A DNA stretch of 64,000 nt, taken from positions 23,267-87,266 of the forward strand of contig JACCKY010000014.1 in the NCBI GenBank assembly GCA_014236755.1. Direction: 5' to 3'. A program made the translations under genes and the position numbers. Source of the DNA: Candidatus Petromonas tenebris (lineage in GTDB: Bacteria > Bacillota > Clostridia > Peptostreptococcales > Caminicellaceae). Below are positions 17,758 to 27,204 of the stretch, piece by piece. The notes beneath the pieces were generated by a model. The model made no database searches, was not told the origin of the DNA, and saw only the letters and a list, made by a program, of their open reading frames with translations. The first letter of the stretch is position 1; every line of letters begins with the position of its first letter.

Positions 17758-17788
17758 AAAATAGCGGATTTTATCCGCTATTTTTTAT
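17758..17788 (+). terminator. Terminator after the YeiH gene
   Basis: AATAGCGGAT pairs with ATCCGCTATT and is followed by TTTTAT. The arms are rich in A and T on both sides, so it may also act on the convergent flavoprotein gene. Confidence 0.88.
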
Positions 17789-17854
17789 ATTCTTTATAAT
17801 TTATTAACGAAACTACTATACCTGAAAATATTTGCATATTAGCCTTCTCATCTT

Positions 17855-19672
17855 TTAAAGCTTTAATAAAAGTTCTGCACCCTCTCTTATAGCTTCTACA
17901 GCTGATGCTACCTCTTTACAATCACCAATAAAAAGATATCTGTCATTACCTATTAACTTTTTAAATGTATCATCAGGTTTATTCCCTACAGCTATAACTA
18001 TATCATCAAATTCCTGTATCTTTTCAATTCCGTCTAAATCATATGACAATTTTTTATCAGATATATGATTTATTTTGGCTTTTGTAATTATATTTACATT
18101 AAATTTTTTAAGTCTATTTATGATTAATTTTTTTATCATTGGAAATATCCCATCTCCTAATTCATCTTTTGCTTCCAATATCGTTATATTCTTACCTTTT
18201 TGGGCAAGGAATTCTGCTGTTTCAAGTCCTGTTAAACCGCCACCAATCACTATAATATCTTGACCTTGCGGCAACTTACCTGCTAAAACATCAATGGCCC
18301 AATAAAAAGCACCCATATTTACATTAAGATTTATAGGAACAGACCCTGTTGCAATTACAACTTTATCATGGGGTAAATCTTTTATTTCTTCAATAGTCAT
18401 TTTCCTGTTTAAATGAATATTAACATTATATTTCTTCAAATCCCTTTCCAAATATTTTACAACTCTGCCTATTTCTTCTTTATGTGGTGGTATTTTGGCT
18501 ACATTTAACTGACCGCCAAGTTTATCTTCTTTTTCAAATAATTCAACCTTATGACCCTTTTTTGCTAGATATTTAGATGCAGACATACCTGCAGGTCCAC
18601 CGCCTATTACAGCTATATTCAAAGACTTGTCAGTTTTGACCTGGAATTCTAATTCTCTGCCAACTTCAGGGTTCATCAAACATGAAACTGGTAAACCTTT
18701 TAAAATATATGCTAAACATGCTTGATTGCAATGTATACAATACCTTATGTCTTCACTGTTACCTTCTTTAAGTTTAGCAATGCAATCAGGATCTCCTATT
18801 AAACCTCTTGCAATTCCAATAAAATCAGCTACATTGTCCTTTAGTATTTTTTCCCAATCGTTAGCATAGCCAAGTTTATTTGCAGCTATTATTGGTATAT
18901 TAACATTATCTTTTATTGTCTTTATAAGTTCTGATAAAGGCTTATCATCTAGTCCCATAGGTGATATATGGTATTCTGCTGTTGCCCCAATTCCTGCTGA
19001 AATATTAAGCCCATCAGCACCATTTTCCTCAAGCATTTTTGATAACTTTATACTTTCTTCAATATTAAAGCCGTCAGAAGTAAAATCACTGGCATTGATC
19101 CTACAAATAACTGTTATATCAGGAACAAAGTTTTTAACTTTCCGTAATATTTCCAGAGCAAATTTAGCTCTTCCTTCAAGGGATCCACCGTATTCATCTG
19201 TTCTTTTATTTATATCAGGTGATAAAAATTGATTTACAAACCAGCCATGGGCAAAATGAAGTTCTACAAGGTCAAAACCTGCTTTTTTTGCCCTTAATGT
19301 AGCGTTTGCGAAATCTTCAATAAATCCTTCTATCTCATCCTTAGTAAAATCGACAGGTTTATATTTGGGATTGTGCATAGCAAGTTGTATTCCCACTTTC
19401 GCTCCGTTTTTTTGTAACAAATAGGACAATTTCTTAAGACCATCTATCTTGTTATCATCATCTATACCGAGCTGATTTACGAAAAATTTACCAAATTTAT
19501 TTACATAACTTGCTTCTACAATAACCAATGAAACATCTTTTGACCTTCTATCATAATATTTCATTTCTCTATTACTAACAAATCCGTCTTGGGCTAAATT
19601 TGTAACCGTTGGTAACATTACAAATCTATTTTTTAATTGAAGACTCCCTATTTTTCCATTACTAAATAGCAT
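17855..19672 (-). CDS. NADH:flavin oxidoreductase / 2,4-dienoyl-CoA reductase-type enzyme
   Basis: The 605-residue protein has three parts. An FMN-binding old-yellow-enzyme barrel (1-330) carries FDLVELHFAHGWFVNQFLSP. A [4Fe-4S] ligand set near 311-330 reads CIHCNQACL...VSCLMNPEVG. A two-Rossmann NAD(P)/FAD module carries IAVIGGGPAGMSASKYLAKKG and IIVIGGGLTGLETAEFLA. It is homologous to FadH, clostridial enoate reductases and trimethylamine dehydrogenase. It probably reduces an activated C=C bond with NAD(P)H in the cytoplasm. The nearest gene on the same strand, an Fe-alcohol dehydrogenase, is separated by a terminator, so it likely has its own promoter. The exact substrate is unknown. Confidence 0.88.
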   Translation of the reverse strand: MLFSNGKIGSLQLKNRFVMLPTVTNLAQDGFVSNREMKYYDRRSKDVSLVIVEASYVNKFGKFFVNQLGIDDDNKIDGLKKLSYLLQKNGAKVGIQLAMHNPKYKPVDFTKDEIEGFIEDFANATLRAKKAGFDLVELHFAHGWFVNQFLSPDINKRTDEYGGSLEGRAKFALEILRKVKNFVPDITVICRINASDFTSDGFNIEESIKLSKMLEENGADGLNISAGIGATAEYHISPMGLDDKPLSELIKTIKDNVNIPIIAANKLGYANDWEKILKDNVADFIGIARGLIGDPDCIAKLKEGNSEDIRYCIHCNQACLAYILKGLPVSCLMNPEVGRELEFQVKTDKSLNIAVIGGGPAGMSASKYLAKKGHKVELFEKEDKLGGQLNVAKIPPHKEEIGRVVKYLERDLKKYNVNIHLNRKMTIEEIKDLPHDKVVIATGSVPINLNVNMGAFYWAIDVLAGKLPQGQDIIVIGGGLTGLETAEFLAQKGKNITILEAKDELGDGIFPMIKKLIINRLKKFNVNIITKAKINHISDKKLSYDLDGIEKIQEFDDIVIAVGNKPDDTFKKLIGNDRYLFIGDCKEVASAVEAIREGAELLLKL

Positions 19673-19730
19673 TCATATCTCTCCCTTCTATATAACATTT
19701 TAAAACTTATTGTTATATTAGTAAAATAAT

Positions 19731-19780
19731 ACAGTATTATAATATATATAAGTAAATATTTATATATATTATAATACTGT
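19731..19780. repeat. 50-bp AT-rich inverted repeat (20-bp perfect stem)
   Basis: ACAGTATTATAATATATATA at 19731-19750 is the exact reverse complement of 19761-19780, with a 10-base spacer. It lies about 60 bp upstream of the minus-strand flavoprotein gene, so it could be an operator, an overlapping pair of promoters (both arms contain TATAAT-like boxes), or a small repeat element. Confidence 0.8.
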
Positions 19781-19810
19781 CCTTTATTTTTGCTGGGCAC
19801 GCTCCTAAGC

Positions 19811-19855
19811 AATAAAAAGAGCCATACAGCACATTTAAATAATACTGTATAGCTC
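19811..19855 (-). terminator. Terminator of the Fe-alcohol dehydrogenase gene
   Basis: On the minus strand, GAGCTATACAG pairs with CTGTATGGCTC (11 bp, one G-U) and is followed by TTTTTATT. It begins 36 bp past the stop codon. Confidence 0.85.
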
Positions 19856-19890
19856 ATTTTTATATAACTATATTCAATTCATGAATCAAA

Positions 19891-21048
19891 CTACATTGCT
19901 TGTTTAAATATCCCCATAATTTCATCTAAACTTGCTTGTTTTGGATTGGTTAACCCACATGCATCTTTCAAAGCATTTTCTGAAAGTATTTTTATATCTT
20001 CTTCTTTAGCTCCTAATTCCTTCAATCCTGATGGAATACCTACATCAGCAGATAATTTTTTGATTGCTTCTATAGCTCTTTCAGCTGCCTCTTCAACTGA
20101 AAGCCCTTCGATATTTTCTCCCATAGTCTTAGCTATATCAGCTAATCTTTCAGGTGCTACTTGAGCGTTATATTTTTGAACGTGAGGTAATAGCACCGCA
20201 TTACATACTCCGTGTGGTAAGTCATAAAAACCTCCTAGCTGGTGAGCCATGGCATGAACATAACCTAAGCCTGCATTATTAAAGGCCATACCAGCTAAAA
20301 ATTCAGCGTAAGCCATCTTATCTCTTGCTTCATGATCTTCACCGTTTTCAACAACTTTTCTTAAATATTGAGAAATTAGCTCAACAGCTTTTAAAGCACA
20401 AGCATCTGTTAAAGGTGTAGCATCAGTTGATACATATGCCTCTACTGCATGTGTTAGTGCATCCATACCTGTAGCGGCAGTTAATGATTTTGGCATTGCT
20501 AACATTAATAACGGATCATTTACTGCTAAGTTAGGTGTTGTACGCCAGTCCACAATAGCCATTTTTATGTGTCTTTCTTCATCAGTTATAATACAGAATC
20601 TTGTCATTTCACTTGCTGTTCCAGCTGTTGTATTTACCGCAACTAGAGGTAACATAGGCTTAGTCGATTTATTTACACCTTCATAATCTTTAATTGATCC
20701 TCCGTTTGAAGCAACTAAACCAATACCTTTAGCACAATCATGAGGAGAACCTCCACCAAAAGATATGATGAAATCACAAGAATTTTCTTTTAATAATTTT
20801 AATCCATCTTCTACATTTTTAACAGTTGGGTTAGGTTGAGTACCATCAAAAATAACGTATTCTATTCCCTCTGTCTCTAATACTTCGGTTAATTTGTTTA
20901 TCAAACCGATATTTACCAATACTTTGTCAGTTACTATTAAAGCTTTTTTAAGCCCTAAAGATTTTATTTCTTTTCCTGCTTCTTTTAAACAACCAGGCCC
21001 CATTAAACTTACAGGTGGCATGAAAAATCTGAAAGTTCTATCCATCAT
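19891..21048 (-). CDS. Iron-containing alcohol dehydrogenase
   Basis: This 385-residue group III (Fe) alcohol dehydrogenase has the nucleotide-binding [13 protein letters not shown] near residue 97. Its metal-ligand regions are [13 protein letters not shown] near 195 and [28 protein letters not shown] near 262-290, which supply the Asp and three His ligands. It probably reduces an aldehyde with NADH or runs in reverse; 1,3-propanediol and butanol dehydrogenases look alike, so the substrate is open. It is transcribed divergently from an AraC-type regulator, which is the likely controller. The RBS is AAGGAGG. Confidence 0.93.
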   Translation of the reverse strand: MMDRTFRFFMPPVSLMGPGCLKEAGKEIKSLGLKKALIVTDKVLVNIGLINKLTEVLETEGIEYVIFDGTQPNPTVKNVEDGLKLLKENSCDFIISFGGGSPHDCAKGIGLVASNGGSIKDYEGVNKSTKPMLPLVAVNTTAGTASEMTRFCIITDEERHIKMAIVDWRTTPNLAVNDPLLMLAMPKSLTAATGMDALTHAVEAYVSTDATPLTDACALKAVELISQYLRKVVENGEDHEARDKMAYAEFLAGMAFNNAGLGYVHAMAHQLGGFYDLPHGVCNAVLLPHVQKYNAQVAPERLADIAKTMGENIEGLSVEEAAERAIEAIKKLSADVGIPSGLKELGAKEEDIKILSENALKDACGLTNPKQASLDEIMGIFKQAM

Positions 21049-21187
21049 TTATCCTCCTTAAAAATTATTATTTCGGAAATATTTTTTACAATTCGATAAT
21101 ACAATATTCATTTAAAAAAAACTAACTCAAAATTTAAAAAAATAAATCAAATTTTAAAATGTGTAACTACAAGCCATAGATAAAAAA

Positions 21188-21216
21188 TTAACACATTACG
21201 CATCTTATGATATAAT
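21188..21216 (+). promoter_or_regulatory. Promoter of the AraC-type regulator
   Basis: TTAACA (21188-21193), a 17-bp spacer and TATAAT (21211-21216) with a TGA extension directly before it form an extended -10 promoter. It lies in the 218-bp divergent region shared with the Fe-alcohol dehydrogenase gene. Confidence 0.7.
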
Positions 21217-21266
21217 TTTAATTACAATTTAACCTGTCAGAAAACTATAACAAGTGAGGTGATGTC

Positions 21267-22142
21267 ATGCTGAATAGTTTTGATAGAAATTTAGAACTTT
21301 TAAAGGGATTTGAAACTAAGTATTTAAGGATTTTATATTATGATTTTCCAGAGCATTATAAAGATAAATATAAGTCTTATGAATATAGTAGACTATGTAT
21401 GATAATAGAAGGGAAAAAAAAAATAAAAGTTAACGAAGAAAATTTTTTCAAATATGATAGTAACCAGTTTGTTCTTTTGCCTCCTTATTCTAGTGTAGAA
21501 ATGGAAATAAATACGCCCACTAAAGCTTTAGTTTTAGAACTTAATAATGACTTAATTGAAAATATAAGCAATAAAATATCTTTAGATTTTAAAATAGAAA
21601 CTGGTAAATTAGTTAACAATAATTTATATATCGGGAAAAGATGTAATGAGATAAAAAATTGTATTTCAAGAATAATTAAAATATATAAAGGGACTGATAA
21701 AAACAAAGAATTTCTAATAGATTTATGTGGTCAGGAAATTATATACCATTTACTTAAAATAAAAGGTACAAATCTAATATTAAGCACAGAATATAATAAT
21801 CCCATTTATAAAGCTATTAGATATATGGAAGAAAACTATTGCCAAGCTATAAAAATAAAAAACATAGCATGGAATTTAAATATGTCTGAATCTAACTTCT
21901 CATTGTATTTTAAAAAAATAGTAGGAGTTTCACCAAAGGACTATTTAAAAAATATTAGGTTATTAAAAGCAAAAGAGCTATTAAAAAAGCATAATGTTAC
22001 AGAGGTAGCTTATAGTGTAGGTTATGAAAATATATCCTACTTTATTAAATTGTTTAAAAATAAATATGGTGTTACTCCAAAGCAGTATAAAAAAGAGGCT
22101 GTAAGTAAATTTGTGACTGGTTTAAATAACCAGGTTTCATAG
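21267..22142 (+). CDS. AraC-family transcriptional regulator
   Basis: The 291-residue protein has an N-terminal cupin-like ligand domain (residues about 20-140, e.g. NQFVLLPPYSSVEMEI). Its C-terminal double helix-turn-helix spans about 190-285: IKIKNIAWNLNMSESNFSLYF, then VTEVAYSVGYENISYFIKLFK, then YGVTPKQYKK. The arrangement is that of Clostridial AraC regulators of alcohol or sugar genes. It is divergent from the Fe-alcohol dehydrogenase gene, its probable target. The RBS GTGAGGTGATG is well placed before the ATG at 21267. Confidence 0.92.
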   Translation: MLNSFDRNLELLKGFETKYLRILYYDFPEHYKDKYKSYEYSRLCMIIEGKKKIKVNEENFFKYDSNQFVLLPPYSSVEMEINTPTKALVLELNNDLIENISNKISLDFKIETGKLVNNNLYIGKRCNEIKNCISRIIKIYKGTDKNKEFLIDLCGQEIIYHLLKIKGTNLILSTEYNNPIYKAIRYMEENYCQAIKIKNIAWNLNMSESNFSLYFKKIVGVSPKDYLKNIRLLKAKELLKKHNVTEVAYSVGYENISYFIKLFKNKYGVTPKQYKKEAVSKFVTGLNNQVS

Positions 22143-22163
22143 GATATTAAAATTTTCAAATAT

Positions 22164-22212
22164 GTTAAGGTTAAAGTAAACGGATAAATCCGCCCTTAAC
22201 ATAATTTTTAAA
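22164..22212 (+). terminator. Probable terminator of the AraC gene
   Basis: GTTAAGG (22164-22170) pairs with CCTTAAC (22194-22200) around an inner CGGATAAATCCG hairpin. ATAATTTTTAAATTTT follows. Confidence 0.65.
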
Positions 22213-22460
22213 TTTTAACAAATCCACACCTTTCAGTGGCGATATCATCAATACCTAAAAGTCTTAGTGCCTCAGGTTCACATGCTACAAGGTACAATTT
22301 CGCATAATGATTGTATATTTTTTGGCATGTACCTTCACTGGCATCGATAGTGTTACTAAAATTTTTAATCGTATTTTTTTGAGACAGCATAAAAATATAC
22401 TTTTCATATCTAAATGAATTTTTAGAAGCTAAGAATAAAATAAGAAGGTTGATTCAGTTC

Positions 22461-22500
22461 AAGGTACTATGCATAGCTAATATATGCTAGTGCCTTTTTA
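22461..22500 (+). terminator. Terminator-like hairpin in the aroC upstream region
   Basis: AAGGTACTATGCATA pairs imperfectly with TATGCTAGTGCCTT and is followed by TTTAGTTT. No gene immediately precedes it on the plus strand. Confidence 0.5.
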
Positions 22501-22687
22501 GTTTAATTGATGTAAATCTTTTAGCAAACCCAACAAAGTTGAAATAATACATAAAAAATAGCAAAATTTGATTAAATAGAAATTATGTGATAAATAAAAA
22601 TTGGACTTTAAGAAATAAATATAAACTGTATAATATAACTTATACAATTAAAAAATGACCATAAGAGAGAAGAATAGGAGGAAAAAA

Positions 22688-23776
22688 ATGGGTGGAGTAT
22701 GGGGTAGAAACATAAAATTATCGATTTTTGGAGAATCTCATGGTAAGGGAGTAGGTGTAATTATAGATGGACTGCCTTCTGGAATAGAGTTAGATATTGA
22801 AGATATACAGTTTGAAATGAACAGGAGACGTCCAGGAAAGGATCCTTTTTCAACGCCTCGAAATGAAACTGATAAAGTAGAAATAATGAGTGGCTATTTT
22901 AATGATAGGACTACGGGAACACCCTTATGTGCCTTTATAGCAAATAAGGATCAGAGGTCTAAAGACTATGGAAAAACAAAGGATCTAATGAGACCCGGTC
23001 ATGCAGACTATACGGGTTATCATAGGTATAGTGGATTCAATGACTTCAGAGGAGGAGGGCATTTTTCCGGAAGACTTACGGCTCCTTTAGTTTTTGCAGG
23101 TGCCCTTTCAAAACAAATACTTAGACAAAAGGGAGTAATTATAGGAAGTCATATATATCAAATAGGGACTATAAATGATATCCCCTTTGACAAAGTAAAT
23201 ATAAAAGCAGAGACTTTAAATGATCTTAGAAAAAAAGACTTTCCTGTCATCGATGAGGAAAAGGGAAAAAAAATGAAGGATATGATTTTAGAAGTTAAGA
23301 AGGAAGGAGACTCCATCGGTGGAATAATAGAATGTGCTGCAATAAATCTGCCTCCAGGAGTAGGAGAACCATTTTTTGATTCTGTTGAGAGTACCCTTTC
23401 CCATCTATTGTTTTCAATTCCTGCTGTAAAGGGAGTGGAATTTGGAACAGGGTTCGATATGGCAAAAATGAAGGGTTCTAAAGCAAATGATGAATATTAT
23501 ATAAAAAATGATGTGGTAAAAACCTATACAAATAATAATGGAGGAATTTTAGGAGGAATAACTAACGGAATGCCTGTAATATTCAAGGCAGCTTTTAAGC
23601 CGACTCCTTCCATATCGAAACCTCAGAGAACTGTAGATATATCTATCATGGAAAATACAGAAATACAAATAGAAGGACGGCATGACCCATGCATAGTTCA
23701 AAGGGCGATTCCAGTTGTAGAAGCCGCGACAGCCATTGCACTCTTAGATCATTTGGTTACTGACTATAAAAAATAA
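22688..23776 (+). CDS. aroC: Chorismate synthase
   Basis: The protein is 362 residues from the ATG at 22688, chosen because AGGAGG lies at 22677-22682; the frame is open to 22655. Family signatures are WGRNIKLSIFGESHGKGVG at the N-terminus, MNRRRPGKDPFSTPRNE near 50, and RPGHADYTGYHRY then FRGGGHFSGRLTAP near 105-130. It uses reduced FMN to convert EPSP to chorismate, the last common step of aromatic amino-acid synthesis. No other shikimate gene is adjacent, so the gene is solitary here. Confidence 0.96.
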   Translation: MGGVWGRNIKLSIFGESHGKGVGVIIDGLPSGIELDIEDIQFEMNRRRPGKDPFSTPRNETDKVEIMSGYFNDRTTGTPLCAFIANKDQRSKDYGKTKDLMRPGHADYTGYHRYSGFNDFRGGGHFSGRLTAPLVFAGALSKQILRQKGVIIGSHIYQIGTINDIPFDKVNIKAETLNDLRKKDFPVIDEEKGKKMKDMILEVKKEGDSIGGIIECAAINLPPGVGEPFFDSVESTLSHLLFSIPAVKGVEFGTGFDMAKMKGSKANDEYYIKNDVVKTYTNNNGGILGGITNGMPVIFKAAFKPTPSISKPQRTVDISIMENTEIQIEGRHDPCIVQRAIPVVEAATAIALLDHLVTDYKK

Positions 23777-23857
23777 AATTTTTAACATGATTGTAAAATA
23801 GGCACAATATATTATAAAATATAAATATAAAAATAAATTTATATAGGAGGGCTTAAG

Positions 23858-24676
23858 TTGAATACTAAGGAGATAATGGATATAGCCCTTGAATTGGCAG
23901 GACTTGAGGATATACCCGCTGATTCAGGAGTAATAGTTGAAGGTAAAGATATCAAAAAGGTTTTAATTGGAGTAGATATGGAAACTCCAGAATTACTGCT
24001 GGGAAAAGAGCTTGGAGTAGACTGTGTCATCAGCCATCACCCTACCACAGGAAAGCCAAGGGTAAAGTTTCATAAGGTAATGGAAGTGCAGATTGACAGG
24101 ATGGTTAAGTTTGGCGTTCCAATAAATAAAGCACAGAAGGCATTAAAGAAAAAAGTAGGAAAGGTTGACAGAGCTACCCATGTAACAAATTTTGACAGAG
24201 TAGCTTCGGCTGCCAGACTCCTTAAAATGCCCTATTTAAACATACACATGCCGGCAGATAAAATCACTGAAAACTACGTACAAAGTTTTATTGATAAAAG
24301 GTTTGAGGATAAACCAAAAGCTACATTGAAAGATGTTATAGAAGAATTAAAAGAGATAGATGAGTACAAAAACGCAATTGCTGGGCCCGTCATAAGAGTA
24401 GGGAGTGAAAAGGATTATGCAGGAAAAATAGCAGTTCTTATGGCAGGAGGGACCAATGGTGGAGCAGATGTCTTTAAGGCCTATTTTGAAGCTGGTGTAG
24501 GAACTATCGTCTGCATGCATGTTCCTGAGGATGTCATAGAAGAAGTAGAAAAACAAAATATAGGGAATGTAATAGTTGCAGGACATATGGCAAGCGACTC
24601 CATTGGACTTAACATCATAATAAAAGAGCTTGAAAAAAAAGGCATAGAAGCAATAAAAATGTCAGGAATATTGTAG
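23858..24676 (+). CDS. NIF3/DUF34-family metal-binding protein
   Basis: The 272-residue protein starts at TTG 23858, 7 bases after TATAGGAGGG. NIF3-type metal-binding patches are visible: VDCVISHHPTTG near residues 55-66 and VIVAGHMASDSIGLNII near 240-256. Between them are ATHVTNFDRVASAARLL and GTNGGADVFKAYFEAGVGTIVC. The family binds two metal ions and is often labelled GTP cyclohydrolase 1 type 2, without solid support for that activity. It sits alone between aroC and a strong terminator. Confidence 0.75.
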   Translation: MNTKEIMDIALELAGLEDIPADSGVIVEGKDIKKVLIGVDMETPELLLGKELGVDCVISHHPTTGKPRVKFHKVMEVQIDRMVKFGVPINKAQKALKKKVGKVDRATHVTNFDRVASAARLLKMPYLNIHMPADKITENYVQSFIDKRFEDKPKATLKDVIEELKEIDEYKNAIAGPVIRVGSEKDYAGKIAVLMAGGTNGGADVFKAYFEAGVGTIVCMHVPEDVIEEVEKQNIGNVIVAGHMASDSIGLNIIIKELEKKGIEAIKMSGIL

Positions 24677-24680
24677 TAAA

Positions 24681-24722
24681 TATAAGACCTCTGACTAAAT
24701 TTAGTCAGAGGTCTTATATTTT
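24681..24722 (+). terminator. Strong terminator after the NIF3-family gene
   Basis: A perfect 16-bp stem (24681-24696 with 24703-24718) and a 6-base loop are followed by TTTT. Confidence 0.95.
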
Positions 24723-24781
24723 CCATAAAATAAAACCTTTGTTTTAAATATTGAAGAAATACCATATATTTATAAAAGACT

Positions 24782-24810
24782 TTGTTTTTTAAAACAAAAA
24801 GTTGTATAAT
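24782..24810 (+). promoter_or_regulatory. Promoter of the EF-G paralogue
   Basis: TTGTTT (24782-24787) and TATAAT (24805-24810) are 17 bp apart. The spacer completes an inverted repeat (CTTTGTTTT ... AAAACAAAAAG) that could bind a regulator. Confidence 0.6.
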
Positions 24811-24894
24811 ATATTTTAAATAAAAGGAATTTTCACAATTTTATAGAATAGTATAAAAAATATGAAATAATTGATGAAGATAAGGAGGAAGAAT

Positions 24895-26967
24895 ATGAAG
24901 AACTATAAGGTTGACCAAATAAGAAACATTGCATTATTAGGACATGGTGGCAGCGGAAAGACTACTTTAGTTGAATCAATGCTTTATACTACAAAGGTTA
25001 TCAAGCGAATGGGCAAGGTCGAAGAAGGAAATACAGTATCGGATTTTGATAAAGAAGAAATAGCAAGAAAGTTTTCAATTGGAACTTCAGTTATTCCTGT
25101 AGAGTGGAATAATTCTAAATATAATATTTTAGATGCTCCAGGATATTTTGATTTTGCAGGAGAAGTAATTAGTGCCCTTAGAGTTGCCGGCGGAGCAATA
25201 ATAATGTTGGATGCTACTGCAGGTGTAGAAGTTGGAACAGAAAAGGCATGGAGATATACTGAAGAGAGAAAAATGCCAAAGCTTATCTTCATAAATAAGA
25301 TGGACAAGGAAAACGTTAACTATGAAAAACTGATAAATGAGTTAAGGGATACTTTCGGCAAAAAAATAGCTCCCTTTGCTATACCAATGGGAGAAGGTGA
25401 AGCTTTTAAAGGATTTGTAAATGTTGTAGACCTTGTAGGTAGAGAATATAACGGTAAGGAATGTGTGGACGTAGAAGTGCCGGAAGATATGCACGCCATG
25501 ATAGATCCTGTTAGAGAGATGTTAATCGAATCAGTTGCGGAAAGTGATGAAGAACTTTTAGAAAAATACTTTGAAGGAGAAGAATTTACAACGGAAGAGA
25601 TACATGAAGGCCTAAGGAAGGGTGTCTTAGCCGGTGAAGTAGTTCCAGTTTTAGTAGGATCTACTGCAAATAACATAGGTATTCATACGCTTCTTGACAT
25701 GATATATGATTATATGCCGACTCCTAAGGATATGCATGATGGAATTTATGAAGGTATTAACCCTAAAAACGATGAACCGACAACTAGGAAGGTAGATGAA
25801 AAAGAGCCTTTCTCAGCACTAGTATTCAAAACTATTGTTGACCCCTTTGTAGGTAAAATTTCATTATTTAAGGTTTACTCGGGAAAATTGACTAAAGATA
25901 TGGAAGTTATCAATGCAAATAAGGACGAGACAGAAAAAATAGGTAGTCTTTTTATGCTGAGAGGTAAAAATCAGCTTGAATGCAGTGAAGTTGTAGCCGG
26001 AGATATAGGAGCAACTGCAAAGCTTCAACATACAGAGACAGGAGATACTCTCTGTGATAAAAATGCTCCAATTAAATACGAAGGAATTAAATTCCCAGAG
26101 CCATGCTTGTTTATGGCGGTTGAACCAAAGTCAAAAGGTGACGAGGAAAAGATAGGTACTGCACTTCATAGATTAACTGAGGAAGATCCAACATTTATAG
26201 TTGAAAGGAATAATGAGACTAAGCAGCTTCTTATAGGAGGTCAAGGAAGCATACAGCTTACAGTAATTACTCATAAGCTGAAAAACAATTTTGGAGTTGA
26301 GGTAGAACTTTCCGAGCCTAAAGTAGCCTATAGGGAAACTATCAAGGGAACCGCAAGCGTTCAAGGAAAACACAAGAAACAAAGTGGTGGAGCAGGTCAG
26401 TATGGAGATGTTCATATAAGATTTGAACCTTCTACTAAAGAATTTGAGTTCCATGAAGAGATATTCGGTGGAGCTGTTCCAAAGCAGTATATACCTGCCG
26501 TTGAAAAAGGACTTAGGGAGTCAATGGAGAAAGGTGTGCTTGCAGGGTATCCCGTAGTAAACGTTAAAGCAACCCTGTTTGATGGTTCCTACCATTCAGT
26601 AGACTCAAGTGAGATGGCATTTAAGATTGCAGCTTCTTTAGCATTTAAGAAGGGAATACAACAGGCAAAACCTGTACTTCTAGAACCTATTATGCACGTT
26701 GAGATATTGGTTCCTGAAGAATACATGGGGGATATAATGGGAGATATGAACAAGAGAAGAGGTAGAATACTAGGTATGGAACCTCAGAAAGACGGTTATC
26801 AGCTTGTAATCGCTGAAGCTCCTCAAGCCGAGATGTTTTCTTATGCTCCTGACCTTCGCTCAATGACCCAGGCTAGAGGAAGCTTTACAATGAGATTTGA
26901 AAAATATGAAGAGGTACCGAACCAATTGGCGAGTAAAATAATTGAAGCTGCTGCAGCAAAAGAATAG
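24895..26967 (+). CDS. Elongation factor G-like GTPase (paralogue outside the str operon)
   Basis: The protein is 690 residues from the ATG at 24895, selected by the RBS AAGGAGG; the frame opens at 24871. G-domain motifs are GHGGSGKTTL near 14-23 (the canonical factor has AHIDAGKTTT), DAPGYFDF near 75 (canonical DTPGH), and NKMDKEN near 130. Domains II-V follow, with KGIQQAKPVLLEPIMHVEILVPEEYMGDIMGDMNKRRG near the C-terminus. The switch-II histidine required for ribosome-stimulated GTP hydrolysis in EF-G lies in DTPGH and is Y here. This is a conserved Clostridial EF-G-like branch whose role (translocation, recycling or tetracycline-protection-like) is not settled. Confidence 0.85.
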   Translation: MKNYKVDQIRNIALLGHGGSGKTTLVESMLYTTKVIKRMGKVEEGNTVSDFDKEEIARKFSIGTSVIPVEWNNSKYNILDAPGYFDFAGEVISALRVAGGAIIMLDATAGVEVGTEKAWRYTEERKMPKLIFINKMDKENVNYEKLINELRDTFGKKIAPFAIPMGEGEAFKGFVNVVDLVGREYNGKECVDVEVPEDMHAMIDPVREMLIESVAESDEELLEKYFEGEEFTTEEIHEGLRKGVLAGEVVPVLVGSTANNIGIHTLLDMIYDYMPTPKDMHDGIYEGINPKNDEPTTRKVDEKEPFSALVFKTIVDPFVGKISLFKVYSGKLTKDMEVINANKDETEKIGSLFMLRGKNQLECSEVVAGDIGATAKLQHTETGDTLCDKNAPIKYEGIKFPEPCLFMAVEPKSKGDEEKIGTALHRLTEEDPTFIVERNNETKQLLIGGQGSIQLTVITHKLKNNFGVEVELSEPKVAYRETIKGTASVQGKHKKQSGGAGQYGDVHIRFEPSTKEFEFHEEIFGGAVPKQYIPAVEKGLRESMEKGVLAGYPVVNVKATLFDGSYHSVDSSEMAFKIAASLAFKKGIQQAKPVLLEPIMHVEILVPEEYMGDIMGDMNKRRGRILGMEPQKDGYQLVIAEAPQAEMFSYAPDLRSMTQARGSFTMRFEKYEEVPNQLASKIIEAAAAKE

Positions 26968-26979
26968 ATTATACTAAAA

Positions 26980-27012
26980 AGCCCCTACAGTGAATCGTAG
27001 GGGCTTAAATTT
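26980..27012 (+). terminator. Terminator after the EF-G paralogue
   Basis: AGCCCCTAC (26980-26988) pairs with GTAGGGGCT (26997-27005); TAAATTT follows. Confidence 0.85.
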
Positions 27013-27134
27013 GTTATATAGCAATGAACAAAGAATTAAAAAGAAAATATAAGAATTAATGAAAAAATAATTAAAAACTATAAGATGATAAGAAAAAATC
27101 GTATATTTTCAAAGAATATGAGCAAAAATAAAAC

Positions 27135-27163
27135 TTGAAAATCTAAAAAAGATTTATTATTAT
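27135..27163 (+). promoter_or_regulatory. Promoter of the ctsR operon
   Basis: TTGAAA (27135-27140) and TATTAT (27158-27163) are separated by 17 bp, 42 bp upstream of the ctsR start. Confidence 0.6.
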
Positions 27164-27171
27164 CAAATCAA

Positions 27172-27188
27172 GGTCAAAGAAAGTCAAA
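27172..27188 (+). promoter_or_regulatory. CtsR operator
   Basis: GGTCAAA-GAA-AGTCAAA matches the CtsR tandem heptad (RGTCAAA-NNN-RGTCAAA) exactly. It lies just downstream of the -10 box and 16 bp before the ctsR ATG, so CtsR should repress its own heat-shock operon. Confidence 0.92.
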
Positions 27189-27204
27189 GTAAAAAGGTGA
27201 TATT

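Larger units (their letters stand above)
22143..22687. other. Intergenic region with two hairpins and an ORF relic
   Basis: Two terminator-like hairpins lie at 22164 and 22461. On the minus strand (22208-22390) an ORF of 60 residues ends in ACEPEALRLLGIDDIATERCGFVKI, which looks protein-like but has no RBS and no partner. I treat it as a probable gene remnant of unknown origin rather than a gene. A TATAAT box at 22629-22634 may belong to the aroC promoter, although no good -35 box is seen. Confidence 0.4.

Noticed and set aside
22208..22390. 60-residue minus-strand ORF as a real small gene
   Set aside because: The composition looks protein-like, but there is no RBS, no conserved partner and no family that I recognise; listed only as a possible remnant.
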